Source: Deltaproteobacteria bacterium (GTDB taxonomy: Bacteria; Myxococcota; Kuafuiibacteriia; Kuafuiibacteriales; Kuafuiibacteriaceae). From it: a stretch of DNA of 64,000 nt. Below, piece after piece: positions 24,976 through 34,500 of the stretch (its first letter is position 1; every line of letters begins with the position of its first letter). Made by a program: the position numbers and the translations under genes. Location of the stretch: contig JACKEN010000004.1 of assembly GCA_020632995.1 (NCBI GenBank), positions 372,001 to 436,000 on the forward strand, read 5' to 3'. The notes under the pieces were generated by a model. The model saw only the letters and a list, made by a program, of their open reading frames with translations, did no database searches and was not told where the DNA came from.

Positions 24976-26601
24976 ATGCCCCCACCCCCGACCCCAGCCG
25001 GCCATCGGAGCAGTCGCCCACGCGCTCCGCGGCGCGACCCTTCGTGGAGCGGTCTGTGTGTAGCCCTCGCGGGGGTGCTCGTGCTCGGGCCGACCAGCGG
25101 CTGCCTGTACGGCCCCGCGGTCGAGTCCGCGCTGGGGGCGTGCCTCCCCGGCTGCCCCGACGGCGCAAGCTGCCTTGCGACCGCCGGCGGCGGAGAGTGC
25201 GTGTCGAACGCTGAGCGATGCGCGCCCGGGGCCTTCATCGGCGGCCCGAGCACCTGCGGGGTCGGGGCGTGCAAGGCGGAGGGGCGCGCGTCGTGCGTGG
25301 AGGGCCGGGTGGTCGACAGCTGCCAGCCCCTCGCGCCCACCACCGACGTCGACGCCACCTGCGACGGGGTGGACGACGACTGCGACGGCCAGGTGGACGA
25401 GGACGTGGCGGCGCCCAGGGTGACGAAGCTCGCCGCGTTCGGCGTGAACACCTGCGCGGTGGTAGAGGACGGCAAGCTGTATTGCTGGGGCGGGCGGAAC
25501 GAGGACGGCCAGCTCGGCCTCGGCCACACCCGGCGGGTGGGTGAGGTCGACACCCCCGCCGACGCCGGCCTGGTGCCGCTCGGTGAGGCCCGGGTGGTCG
25601 ACGTCTCAGTGGGGAACTGGCAGACGTGCGCCCTGCTGGAGGGCGGCGCGCTCCGCTGCTGGGGGGCCAACCAGGACGGCACGCTGGGGCTCCCGGGCCG
25701 CCCCACGTCGGCCTCGTTGGGGGACGACGAGCCGGTCACCAGCGCCCCGCCCATCGAGGGGCTCGGCGTGGTGACCCAGGTCAGCGTGGGCTGGGGCCAC
25801 GTCTGCGCCCTCAATAGTCACAACGAGGTCTTCTGCTGGGGCGGCAACCGCGACGGCGTCCTCGGCCTCGGCCACACCCGACCGGTGTCGACCCCAGGGC
25901 CCGCCGCCCGGGTGTCGGTGGGCGGCCTGGTGACGCGCCTGCGCGCCAACGGCACCGCGACCTGCGTGGTCCTCTCGGGCGGCAGCGCGCGGTGCTGGGG
26001 CCAGGGCACGGCCCAGATGTATGGCCGCGAGGTCGACGTGGGGGTCGCGGACACCCCCGCCCAGGCCGGCGACGTCCTCGGGCTCGACGAGGTGGCCGAC
26101 ATCTGGGGCGGGACCCACGGCTGCGCGCTGCTGGTCACCGGCGACGTGCGCTGCTGGGGCTCGAACTGGGGCGGGATGCTCGGGGCCGGGCACGACGGGC
26201 CCGTCTACGCGCCGAGCGCGGCGCCCTACGTCACCCTCCCCCGACCCGCCACCGCGCTGGCGTACGCCACCATCCGGTCCTGCGCGCGGCTCGACACCGG
26301 CGCCGTCCAGTGCTGGGGCAAGGACACCTGGAGCTACCTGGGCCACCCCGAGCGGGGCGACATCGGCGACGACGAGCTGGTGCGCGACACGCCCCCCGTC
26401 GACCTCGGCGGCCCGGTCTCGGACATCGTCATCACGGATCACGGCTGCGCCGTCATGGCGAACGGCGACGTCCGCTGCTTCGGGTCGGGGGCGAGCGGGG
26501 CCCTCGGTCGAGGGGACGTGGCGTTCATCGGCGACGACGAGTCACCAGCCGACGTCGAGCCGGTGCCCATCGCGTGGCGCTGCCCGACCAGGACCCCATG
26601 A
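24976..26601 (+). CDS. RCC1-repeat lipoprotein with MopE-like motif
   Basis: 541 residues. The signal peptide begins only near residue 26 (CVALAGVLVLGPTSGC, lipobox Cys about 42); residues 8-26 are encoded by a half copy of the palindromic element at 24996-25052. A Cys-rich region with the metal-binding-like motif CDGVDDDCDGQVDED follows at about 126-140. From about 150 to the end there are some seven RCC1-type blades, each carrying a Cys-x-Trp-Gly or close variant (YCWGG, RCWGAN, FCWGGN), predicted to fold as a beta-propeller on the cell surface. Binding partner unknown. Translationally coupled (ATGA) to the next paralog. Confidence 0.82.
   Translation: MPPPPTPAGHRSSRPRAPRRDPSWSGLCVALAGVLVLGPTSGCLYGPAVESALGACLPGCPDGASCLATAGGGECVSNAERCAPGAFIGGPSTCGVGACKAEGRASCVEGRVVDSCQPLAPTTDVDATCDGVDDDCDGQVDEDVAAPRVTKLAAFGVNTCAVVEDGKLYCWGGRNEDGQLGLGHTRRVGEVDTPADAGLVPLGEARVVDVSVGNWQTCALLEGGALRCWGANQDGTLGLPGRPTSASLGDDEPVTSAPPIEGLGVVTQVSVGWGHVCALNSHNEVFCWGGNRDGVLGLGHTRPVSTPGPAARVSVGGLVTRLRANGTATCVVLSGGSARCWGQGTAQMYGREVDVGVADTPAQAGDVLGLDEVADIWGGTHGCALLVTGDVRCWGSNWGGMLGAGHDGPVYAPSAAPYVTLPRPATALAYATIRSCARLDTGAVQCWGKDTWSYLGHPERGDIGDDELVRDTPPVDLGGPVSDIVITDHGCAVMANGDVRCFGSGASGALGRGDVAFIGDDESPADVEPVPIAWRCPTRTP
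24996..25052. repeat. diverged half copy of the palindromic element at 15026
   Basis: AGCCGGCCATCGGAG and the following 22 bases match the reverse complement of the right arm of the 15026-15165 element with about 4 mismatches in 37, and similarity continues with gaps to CGTGGA near 25048. Only one arm is present and no target duplication is visible. It lies inside the N-terminal codons of the RCC1 lipoprotein. Confidence 0.65.
25165..25178. repeat. GCAA-N6-TTGC iterated palindrome
   Basis: GCAAGCTGCCTTGC in the first RCC1 lipoprotein gene, in frame Ala-Ser-Cys-Leu-Ala with GCA and CTT codons. Confidence 0.8.
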
Positions 26602-28304
26602 CCGCAAGCGAAGCGCGCAGCCGAGCGAAGCCCGGCGGAGAGGGGTCGGACGGCTCCGCCGGCCCGGGACCCCAGGCCGCAAGCGAAGCGCGCAGCCGGG
26701 CGAAGCCCGGCGTAGAGGGGTCGGACGGCTCCGCCGGCCCGGGACCCCAGGCTTGGCGCCACGCGTGCGCGGCCGCCCTCCTCCTTGTGGGGCCCCTCGG
26801 GTGCCTGTACGCGCCCGTCATCGAGGACGCGCTCCGCGCGGCGCAGTGCGGTGACGCCGGCCCCTGCCCCAACGGCTTCGCGTGCGAGGGCGGGCAGTGC
26901 GCGGTCGCTCCCGCCGGGACCCCGTGCCGCCTCGACCGGTTCGCGAGCAGCGTCACCGCGTGTGGCGCGGGCCCGTGCCGGGCGAACGGGGTCACGTCCT
27001 GCGTCGAGGGGCGGGTGGCGGACTCCTGCCGACCGGGGCCGGCCCTCGCCGCGCGGGACTTCACCTGCGACGGGGTGGACGACGACTGCGACGGGCGCGT
27101 CGACGACGAGGCGGGGGACCAGGCGGTGCTCGGCCTCGCCGCCGGTGTCAACCACACTTGCGCGCGCCTCGACGATGGCTCCGCGTGGTGCTGGGGCGCC
27201 AGCGACTTCGGGCAGCTGGGCCAGGGGAGCACCGAGAGCGAGCCCGCCCCCGCCCGGGTCGAGCTGCCGGGCCCGGTGCGGGCGCTGGCGGCGAGCGCGG
27301 TCAACACGTGCGCGGTCTTCGAGGACCAGCGCCTCCTCTGCTGGGGCGCGCACAGCGACTTCCAGCTCGGGCAGACCAACCTCCTGGATCCCACCGCCCA
27401 CGTCGGCGATGACCCGGGCGAGACCCCGGCGACCCGGCCCCCGATCCTCACCGACGTCGAGCAGGTCGCGGTGGGGGCGGGCCACGTCTGCGCCCTCCAC
27501 GCCGACGCGCTGTGCTGCTGGGGCGACAACGACTGGGGGCAGCAGGGCGTCCCCGGCGAGCCCCGGACCCTCAGCCGCTTCGGCACTCGCTGCGACGTGA
27601 AGCAGACCCGGGTCGGGGCGCCGGTCGCGCACCTGTCGGCCCGGGCGCGGAGCACCTGCGTAGTCACCGCCCAGGGCACCGCGCGGTGCTGGGGCGGGGG
27701 GCGCTTCATCGGCTACGGCGGCGCCGCCCCGGTCGGAGACGACTTCGGCGAGACCCCGGCCGAGCTCGGTGATCTACCGGGCCTCGCGGAGGTGGCCGAG
27801 GTGGCGCTCGGGCTCGGCAACCAGACTTGCGCGCGCCTGATCGACGGCGCGGTCCGATGCTGGGGCGACAACGCCCGCGGGGGGCTCGGGCGCGGTGACA
27901 CGAGCCCCGTCGATCGGAGCGCCGACGCGAGCGACGTGGCGCTGGGCGAGGCCGCAACGCAAGTTGCGCTGGGGCGAGATCTCGCCTGCGCGAGGCTGGC
28001 CGGCGGCGGCGTCCGGTGCTGGGGGCGCGACGCGGTCGGCTTCGGGCTCGGGGTCGAGGCGACGGGCGACGTGGGCGACGACGAGGCGCCGAGCGGCGCG
28101 CCGCTCGTGCCCCTCGGCCAGCCGGCGGTAGACCTCGCGCTCGGCGAGGACCACGCCTGCGCCCTCCTGGCCGACGGCACGGTCCGCTGCTGGGGCGACA
28201 ACCGCCTCGGGCAGCTGGGGCTCGGCGTCGGCGCCGAGGCGCGGCGCGGTGACGTCCCCGCCGCGGTCACCTTCGATCTCTTCTGCCCGAGCCGCGAGGA
28301 CTGA
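26598..28304 (+). CDS. second RCC1-repeat lipoprotein with MopE-like motif, N-terminus extended by tandem repeats
   Basis: 568 residues, paralog of the preceding gene and coupled to it by a 4-bp overlap. Residues 3-52 are two copies of a 25-residue repeat (ASEARSRAKPG, then GSDGSAGPGPQA) encoded by a 75-bp tandem duplication. The signal peptide and lipobox (CAAALLLVGPLGC) come only after this. Then follow a Cys-rich region, the CDGVDDDCDGRVDDE motif, and about seven RCC1 blades with Cys-Trp-Gly motifs (WCWGAS, LCWGAH, CCWGDN, RCWGGG). Predicted surface beta-propeller. If translation really starts at 26598 the signal peptide is displaced by about 50 residues, which is unusual; an alternative non-ATG start downstream is possible. 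Confidence 0.8.
   Translation: MTASEARSRAKPGGEGSDGSAGPGPQAASEARSRAKPGVEGSDGSAGPGPQAWRHACAAALLLVGPLGCLYAPVIEDALRAAQCGDAGPCPNGFACEGGQCAVAPAGTPCRLDRFASSVTACGAGPCRANGVTSCVEGRVADSCRPGPALAARDFTCDGVDDDCDGRVDDEAGDQAVLGLAAGVNHTCARLDDGSAWCWGASDFGQLGQGSTESEPAPARVELPGPVRALAASAVNTCAVFEDQRLLCWGAHSDFQLGQTNLLDPTAHVGDDPGETPATRPPILTDVEQVAVGAGHVCALHADALCCWGDNDWGQQGVPGEPRTLSRFGTRCDVKQTRVGAPVAHLSARARSTCVVTAQGTARCWGGGRFIGYGGAAPVGDDFGETPAELGDLPGLAEVAEVALGLGNQTCARLIDGAVRCWGDNARGGLGRGDTSPVDRSADASDVALGEAATQVALGRDLACARLAGGGVRCWGRDAVGFGLGVEATGDVGDDEAPSGAPLVPLGQPAVDLALGEDHACALLADGTVRCWGDNRLGQLGLGVGAEARRGDVPAAVTFDLFCPSRED
26602..26751. repeat. 75-bp direct tandem repeat, two copies
   Basis: Unit 1 covers 26602-26676 and unit 2 covers 26677-26751; they differ at only a few positions. 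The unit contains GAGAGGGGTCGGACGGC and ends CGGGACCCCAGG. The length of 75 keeps the reading frame. A shorter, diverged copy is found at 37635-37676. Confidence 0.85.
27817..27830. repeat. GCAA-N6-TTGC iterated palindrome
   Basis: GCAACCAGACTTGC in the second RCC1 lipoprotein gene (frame Gly-Asn-Gln-Thr-Cys). Confidence 0.75.
27954..27967. repeat. GCAA-N6-TTGC iterated palindrome
   Basis: GCAACGCAAGTTGC in the second RCC1 lipoprotein gene, in frame Ala-Thr-Gln-Val-Ala with GCA and GTT codons. It lies only 124 bases from the previous copy. Confidence 0.8.
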
Positions 28305-28312
28305 GGCGCAGG

Positions 28313-28936
28313 TCAGTCGAGGATCCACCAAAAGAGCGCGCCCGCCAGCACCGCCGAGCCCGAGATGATCAGCCCGTCGGCGGCGCGACCCCGGGTGAGG
28401 GTGCCGTCGACCTCCCCGTTTCGCGCGTCGGCCAGGGCCGCCTGCCCGAGCGCGACCCCGGTGACGACCGCGACCGCCCCGACGCCTCCGACGGCGAGCT
28501 GGAGACCGAGGTGCGTCGAGCCCTCGGTTGGGTCGGGGCCGAGCACCAGCGCGGGCTCGGGCGAGGCTGGGGCGGGCGGCTCGACCTTCGGCAACTCAGC
28601 TTGCACCAAGCGCTGCTGGGCGAGCTGGGCCTCCACCGCCTCGATGGTGTTGGCCACGCGCAGGGCCTCGTCGGGGTCGAGGCCGGTGGCCTCGTACTCC
28701 CGGTAGAAGCGCAGGGCCTCCTCGAAGTGCCCGAGGGCTCGATGGCACTGGGCCAACGCGAACATGGTGGAGGGGCGCTGCCCCGAGAGGGCGTAGGCGT
28801 CTTCGTAGAGGACGAGGGCCTCGCCGTAGCGCCGCTCGAGGAAGAGGCCCTGCGCCTGCTCGAACTCCAGCTTCCCGGGCGGCGCGGCGGCGGAGGTGGA
28901 GGTCACGACGACGAGCGCGAGCCACGGGCTCACCAC
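28313..28936 (-). CDS. TPR-repeat membrane protein
   Basis: 207 residues from GTG 28936, overlapping the upstream kinase stop by a few bases. A short N-terminal signal is followed by two to three tetratricopeptide-like helical pairs (AQGLFLERRYGEALVLYEDAY, MFALAQCHRALGHFEEALRFY), a Pro-rich linker and two C-terminal hydrophobic stretches (LAVGGVGAVAVVTGVALG and the end, ISGSAVLAGALFWWI). This design is common downstream of PEGA kinases in myxobacteria. Likely an envelope scaffold; no enzyme motif. Last gene of a four-gene minus-strand operon. Confidence 0.72.
   Translation of the reverse strand: MVSPWLALVVVTSTSAAAPPGKLEFEQAQGLFLERRYGEALVLYEDAYALSGQRPSTMFALAQCHRALGHFEEALRFYREYEATGLDPDEALRVANTIEAVEAQLAQQRLVQAELPKVEPPAPASPEPALVLGPDPTEGSTHLGLQLAVGGVGAVAVVTGVALGQAALADARNGEVDGTLTRGRAADGLIISGSAVLAGALFWWILD
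28591..28604. repeat. GCAA-N6-TTGC iterated palindrome
   Basis: GCAACTCAGCTTGC inside the TPR gene (minus-strand frame Gln-Ala-Glu-Leu). Confidence 0.75.
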
Positions 28937-30960
28937 GGCTTGACCTCATCGGTCTGGATGGTGGCGGGCACCAGATGGACGGTGCGGGCGCCGGTCTGGT
29001 CCGAGACCCGGAGCCGCGCCGGCGCGAAGCCGTGCGCGGTGATGAGCAGGGTGCGTGGCCGCTCCGAGCTGACCTCGAGCGCGAGCGGGGTGGTGCCCAA
29101 CACCTCCTGGGTGGCCGCGTCCTCCACCACCGCGCCGGAGGGGACGCTGTCGAGGGCGAGGGTGGCGGGTGCGCTGGGGGCAACGGGCTCGGGGGACGGC
29201 GGGGGCACGGCGGGACGAGGGGCGCGCGCGGCGGGCTCACGAGGCGTTGTCTTTTGCGCGGCGGGGGGCGCGGCTCCGGGCCGAGCCGCGGAGCCCGGGG
29301 CGGCCGGAGCGGGGTCGGCGGCGCGAGCGGCGGGCGCCGGAGTGGACGCCGCGGGGATAGGGGCGCGGGGGGTGCGGTCCACGACGGCGGTGGGCGAGCC
29401 CAGGGCCTCCGCCGGCACGAGGTGCCCACGTGCCTCGGCGAGGTCCACCGCGGGGCCGCGCTCGTTGGCCGCCCCGAGGTCCTCGGCGGGCACGACGCGC
29501 TCGGGGGCCGCGGCGAGGTCGGCCGAGGGGGCGCCGTGCTCCGGGGCTTCGGCGAGGTCGTCAGCATGGACGACGTGCCCAGGGGCCTCGGCGACCGCGG
29601 GGACGACGCGTCCCGGAGCCTCGACGCGGCCTGCCCCGGCAACGCCGCGCGTGGTTACCTGGCCGGGGGCCTCATCCAGGCGGGCGCTGAGCCCGAGCCA
29701 CCCCGCGCCAGCGAGGAGCGCCAGCGCCGCGGCGAGCCCCCACCTTGCAAGCTGGCCTTCGCTCCGACGCGTCGCCGGGGTCGCCCCCTGGACCGGCGCG
29801 TCGTGAGGCACGGTCGGAGCTTCCGCGAGGGTGATGCCCGAGAGCCCCGCCTGCACCTCCAGGCCGTCGAGGAGGGCCGCACCGCTGACGATGGCCTCCA
29901 GGCGCCGCTGGAGCTCGTCGAGCCCGATGCGGGCGGCCGGCTGGAACTGCAAGCAATCCTGCACGACCGAGACCAGCGCCGCCTGGGTCCCCGCGGGCCA
30001 CTCCAGCTCCACCGGGCCCTTCGACATCTTCTTGGCCATCAGATCCAGGCCACCGCCCGCGAACGCGCGCCGACCGGTCAACAGCTCGTAGAAGATCTCC
30101 CCCACCGCGTAGACGTCGGTCGCGGCGGTCACCGCCCCCGCCGCCACCTGCTCCGGCGCCATGTACGCCGGCGTCCCCAGGATCGCGCCGCTCCGGGTGC
30201 GGTGCTCGACGTGCCGGGACTCGAGCTTGGCGATGCCGAAGTCCAGCACCTTGATCGCCCCCTCGTGGGCGAAGTCGGAGTCGAGCGGCGCGGTGAGGGC
30301 GACGTTGTCGGGCTTGAGGTCGCGGTGGATGACCCCCCGCGCGTGCACGGCGGCCAGCGCGCGGCAGATCCGCAGACAGATGTTGGCGGCCTGGGTGACG
30401 GTCAGGCGGCGCTCCGCCAGCACCACCGACAAGGTGGGCCCCTCGATCAGCTCCATCACGCAGGCCACCCTGCGCGGCGACGCCTCCACCACGAAGTCGA
30501 AGATGTCGACGACGTTGGGATCGTGGACCTCGTTGACGATCTTCGCCTCGAACGAGAAGCGCGAGACGTACTCGTCGCTGCCGCACAGGTCCGGGTACAG
30601 GAGCTTCACCGCCGCGCGGCGCCCGAGCACCTCGTGGACCCCGACGTACACGCAGCCCATGCCGCCCCGCCCGAGCACCGACTCCAGCCGATAGGCGCCC
30701 ACCACCTCTCCGAGCTGGGCCGGGAGCGGCCGATCGTCGACCACCTCCGCGGGGGCGGCCACCGCCCCCAGCGACGGCAAGCCACCTTCCAATGGCGTGG
30801 CGGTGCGGGCGTCGGCGGCGAGCAGCCGCTCCAGCATCCGGGCGGTGTCGGGGGCCTCGGCCCGCAAGACCTCGAGGCGCGCGGCGCGGGCTTCGGGGGG
30901 CGCCTCGCTCAGGGCGTCGAAGTCGGCCATCAGCCGCTGATAGTCATCGGCGCGGGTCAT
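28930..30960 (-). CDS. transmembrane Ser/Thr protein kinase with PEGA-like C-terminal domain
   Basis: 676 residues. ATG 30960 overlaps the sigma-factor stop (ATGA). After an N-terminal helical region, the Hanks kinase domain covers about 85-350: LGRGGMGCVYVG, AAVKLLYPDL, GVIHRDLKPDNVAL, VLDFGIAKLE, GTPAYMAPEQVA. All catalytic residues are present and it is an RD kinase. One transmembrane helix at about 420-440 (WGLAAALALLAGAGWL) is followed by a tandem 13-residue repeat region, a Pro/Ala-rich linker and a C-terminal PEGA-like beta domain (LDSVPSGAVVEDAATQEVLG). It would sense an external signal. Coupled to an ECF sigma factor, a frequent pairing in Myxococcota and Planctomycetota. Confidence 0.9.
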   Translation of the reverse strand: MTRADDYQRLMADFDALSEAPPEARAARLEVLRAEAPDTARMLERLLAADARTATPLEGGLPSLGAVAAPAEVVDDRPLPAQLGEVVGAYRLESVLGRGGMGCVYVGVHEVLGRRAAVKLLYPDLCGSDEYVSRFSFEAKIVNEVHDPNVVDIFDFVVEASPRRVACVMELIEGPTLSVVLAERRLTVTQAANICLRICRALAAVHARGVIHRDLKPDNVALTAPLDSDFAHEGAIKVLDFGIAKLESRHVEHRTRSGAILGTPAYMAPEQVAAGAVTAATDVYAVGEIFYELLTGRRAFAGGGLDLMAKKMSKGPVELEWPAGTQAALVSVVQDCLQFQPAARIGLDELQRRLEAIVSGAALLDGLEVQAGLSGITLAEAPTVPHDAPVQGATPATRRSEGQLARWGLAAALALLAGAGWLGLSARLDEAPGQVTTRGVAGAGRVEAPGRVVPAVAEAPGHVVHADDLAEAPEHGAPSADLAAAPERVVPAEDLGAANERGPAVDLAEARGHLVPAEALGSPTAVVDRTPRAPIPAASTPAPAARAADPAPAAPGSAARPGAAPPAAQKTTPREPAARAPRPAVPPPSPEPVAPSAPATLALDSVPSGAVVEDAATQEVLGTTPLALEVSSERPRTLLITAHGFAPARLRVSDQTGARTVHLVPATIQTDEVKPW
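29401..29624 (-). repeat. degenerate 39-bp tandem repeat in kinase linker
   Basis: About six units of 13 residues following the pattern AEAPGHVVPAEDL (for example AEAPEHGAPSADL, AAAPERVVPAEDL, AEARGHLVPAEAL) lie just outside the membrane helix. Probably an extended periplasmic spacer whose copy number can vary. Confidence 0.7.
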
Positions 30961-31553
30961 GAGGCGTCGATGTCCTCGAGGTGGACCACCAGCCACGCCC
31001 TCGCCTTCTTCCAGTCGCGCTCGATGGTGGCCACCGAGACCTCCAGGGTCTCCGCGATCTCGGGCACCGACAGCCCCCCGAAGTAGCGCAGCTCCACCAC
31101 CTGCGCGTGGCGCGGGTCGAGCTCGGCCAGCGCGTTCAGGGCCGAGTCGAGGGCGATCAGATCGACGATCCGGGCCCCGCCATCCCCCTGCACCTCGGTC
31201 AGGGTCTGGGTCGGGATCCCGCCGCCGCGCTTCGCTGCCGCCTTCGCCCGCGCGTGGTCCACCAGGATCTGCCGCATGGCCCGGGCGGCCACCGAGACGA
31301 AGTGCTCCCGGCTCACGAAGGCGGCCGCGTCGGAGCCCGAGAGCTTGATGAAGGCCTCGTTGACGAGCGCGGTGGGCTGGAGGGTGTGGTTCGAGGACTG
31401 CGCCCGGAAGTAGCTTCCAGCGATGGCACGAAGGTGCCCATAGAGCGAGGGCGTCAGCTCCACGTCGACCGAGATTAGAGCCCGGTCGAGCCAGGGTCCA
31501 GCGCCGCAGGTCGACAGTGAACGGTTGAGCAGGCGCAGGCCGCGTCCGTCCAA
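30957..31553 (-). CDS. ECF-like sigma factor (TIGR02999-type)
   Basis: 198 residues. Region 2 has LYGHLRAIAGSYF, the typical THTLQPTALVNEAF-like NHTLQPTALVNEAFIKL, and FVSVAARAMRQILVDHARAKAAAKRGG. Region 4 has LDPRHAQVVELRYFGGLS and EIAETLEVSVATIERDWKKARAWL. These are hallmarks of the sigma-70 X6 subgroup found beside Ser/Thr kinases. The first 30 residues are less typical, so the start could be further in. It starts 18 bp after the stop of the giant lipoprotein gene and overlaps the kinase start by 4 bp, so all are one operon. The kinase may phosphorylate this sigma factor (inference). Confidence 0.87.
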   Translation of the reverse strand: MDGRGLRLLNRSLSTCGAGPWLDRALISVDVELTPSLYGHLRAIAGSYFRAQSSNHTLQPTALVNEAFIKLSGSDAAAFVSREHFVSVAARAMRQILVDHARAKAAAKRGGGIPTQTLTEVQGDGGARIVDLIALDSALNALAELDPRHAQVVELRYFGGLSVPEIAETLEVSVATIERDWKKARAWLVVHLEDIDAS

Positions 31554-31571
31554 CTCTGGGACCGAGAGCGC

Positions 31572-34500
31572 TCAATTCGCCACGCTGACGTAGGAGAAGC
31601 GGATGAGTACGTCCTCGAGGGTCTGCAGCTCGAGCCCGCCAGGCCGCCCGTAGCCGTCGAGCTCTCCGGCGGGGAAGAAGATCGCGTAGTCGCCGAAGAG
31701 CGCGCGGGTGGCGAGCTCCTCGCTCTCCCCCGGCACCATGTTCACGCCCTCCCCCTCCAACTCGGCGCGCCCTACCGCGCGGGCCGCGATGCGAGCGCGT
31801 GCGAAGTCCGCGGTCTGGTCCCCGTACTCGAAGGTGGAGGCGTTCAGGCTCAGGGCTGCGTCGCCGTTCACGAGGGGGTCGGCGAACAGGTTCCGGCGGG
31901 GCCGCACCGAGGCCACCTGGAACGGGTCCTCGTCGCCCCGCGACGAACAGCGCTGGCTGTAGAACGTGTTCCGCTGCTCGAGGATCACGTTGGTGAAGCT
32001 CGCGCCGTCCTCTCGGCTCACGCCGGGGAGCCCGATGTTCACCGACCATAGGCGCTCGGCGCAGCTGAAGGTCGAGAAGATCGGCGCGAGGTTGTCGTTG
32101 CCGAGCTCGAACGCGCCGATCGGCGCCACCGTGAACGGGATGCGCTGACCGCGATATTCGCCGTCCTCGTCGTAGACCGCGAAGCGCGTCGACGTGAGGA
32201 GGGCGCGGAAGCGCTCGGTCGGGGACATGTTCTGGCTCCACTCGGGCGCCATCGTGCGATCGCCGAGCTGGAGGATGTGATCCCGCAGGCTGACCACGGT
32301 GGGCGGCGACTGCGAGGGCCTCGACCCGCCGATGCCCCCGGTGAGGATCTGGGTCTTGAGGCCCTCGAGCACGCTCTCGAGCACGTCGGGGTGCGTCGCC
32401 GCGATGACGTTGCCGCGCTCCACCGAGGAGTACTGGAACTCATACTCCACCGCGCGCACCGCGAGGTAGGTCATGCGACGCGCCAGCCGCATCACCCGGT
32501 GGAAGCGGTCCACCTTCTCGTCGAGCCACAGGTCATGCTCGAGGAGGGGCACCGTCCGCGCGCCCTCGTTCGCGAGCGCGAGCCGGCCCTCCGAGTGGAG
32601 CGCGGCGACGGTGGCCTGGGCGTTCCGGAGCTCGAGCGCGGCCACCGCGTACTCCTGCCACGCCTGCGCCGCTTCGAGGGACTGGCTCCGCGTGCCCGCG
32701 AGGTAGAGCTCCGCGTCGTTGAGGCAGATGCGGAGGTCGGTGTCCGCCTGGATCAGCATCATCGTCGCCTCGTGCTTCCGCTGGACCTGGTCCATCTTGT
32801 ACTCGAGGCCGTCGGAGACGGACTTCGCGGCCGCCTCCACCGCGGCCGCGCCGCACGCCACGCCGATCGCGGATCCGCCGGTGAACACGGCGCCGATCGA
32901 GGCCCCGTTCGCCTGGCTCGCGCAGTCCTTCGTGGCCGACGCGGCGTTGGCGGTGACGTCCATCGCCAGCTTCCAGTCCGCCAGCTCCTGCATCGTCGCG
33001 TTATGCGCCTCGACCGCGGCGGCCTGCGCCTCCTGGCCCTCCTGCAGGATGGCGCACGAGCGCATCGCGATGTCGTAGCGATCCACGGACTCGTTCATGC
33101 GCTGCCGCGCCGCCTCCGCCGCGGTGCGCGCGGCGCGCTCGCTCTGCTTCATCTCCGCCAGGGTGCCGCGCAGGCAGGTGTCCGCCGCGGTGTCCAGCGG
33201 GTCCGTGCCCACGATGCAGGCCCCGCTGCTGCAGAGCATGCCGAGCGGGCACTCGTCGCTCAGGCTGCACGCGCCTGGCTTGGCGGTCGGGCGGCGCTGG
33301 TCCATCCACTGCTGGACGGCGCCGCAGTAGGCGCGATGCACCGCGATCGAGGTCGGGGCCACGTCGTTCGGCATCCGGAGCGTCACGAGCGACGCCCCGA
33401 CCCCGGCCGGCTCGCGCAGCCCGAAGGTGTACAGGACCTCGCCCCGAGACACGAGGTCGACGTCCACCCCGCCGGTGGCGGCGCGACGCCGCAGGCCCCA
33501 CTGCGGGTCGCCGGGATCTCGGCGGAAGAAGTCCGCGGAGCGATCGGCGACCGCGTCGAGGGCCGGCGCGCCGGTGCTCACGCCGTCGCCGTACTCGGCG
33601 CGCAGGCGCGACGCCATGCACAGGTTGTAGGCCACGTCGCCCACGTTCGCGTGCTGCGCCTGCTGCTCGGGCGTCCACTCGCACGCCGGATCCACGAAGC
33701 AGCGCGCGGGGTCGACGTCCCAGTCGAGCACGTCGAGGATCGAGCCCTGCGAGAAGCCGCAGGCGTCCCAGATCGGCGTGCCGAAGCGGCGGCGCAGCTC
33801 CTCGAGGCGGCGCGCGGTGTCCCCTGCGGCGCGGCGGGCGAGGATGCTCCGGTCCGCCTGCGCGATCCAGGTGTCGCGGGCCGCGGCGAGCGCCTCTCGC
33901 GCGCCCTCGACGTAGTCCGCGGCGAGCGCAGCGTCGAGCGGGTCGACGCCGACCATGAAGCCCGAGATCGCGCCGAAGCGCTCCTGGGCGGTGCGCTCGT
34001 TGCCCTGGAAGTAGAGGGGCAGATCCTCGTCCTCGATGCCGAGCGGGTTCCGGTCGCTCTCGAGCGCCTCGACCGCCGCGTCGAGCCCGCGCACCGCGAT
34101 GAGCGCACGCGCGAACGCGTTCTCCCACTCCGCCCACCACGCCGGCTCACCCGGCGCGGCGGCGGCGGCGGCGCGCTCCGCGAGGGTCCGCATCGCGCCG
34201 AGGGCGAGCGACGCGCGCCAGGCGAAGTCGTCGTGGAAGGCAGAGAAGTCGGTGGTCACCTGGCACGCGGCGTCGGTGAGCTGCCCGCGTCGCACGAAGT
34301 AGGCGAGGCTCTCGGCCTGGGCGCGGAGCGTCTCCGCCATCGCCACCGGCAGCCCGGCCGGGACGAGGTCGGTCGGCACGCTCTCTACGTGGTCGGGGCG
34401 AGCGTCGGGCGCGAGCAAGGTCGAGACGAAGCGCTCGGTGCGCATCGCGTCGGTCTGGTTGGGGTGCAGGAGCACGTCCCACGCCTCGATCGAGGCGGCG

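Noticed and set aside
31572..31720. Faint similarity of the giant lipoprotein C-terminus to TcA insecticidal toxin ends
   Set aside because: Only about 12 residues look alike, the protein has a lipobox, and no TcB or TcC gene is near.
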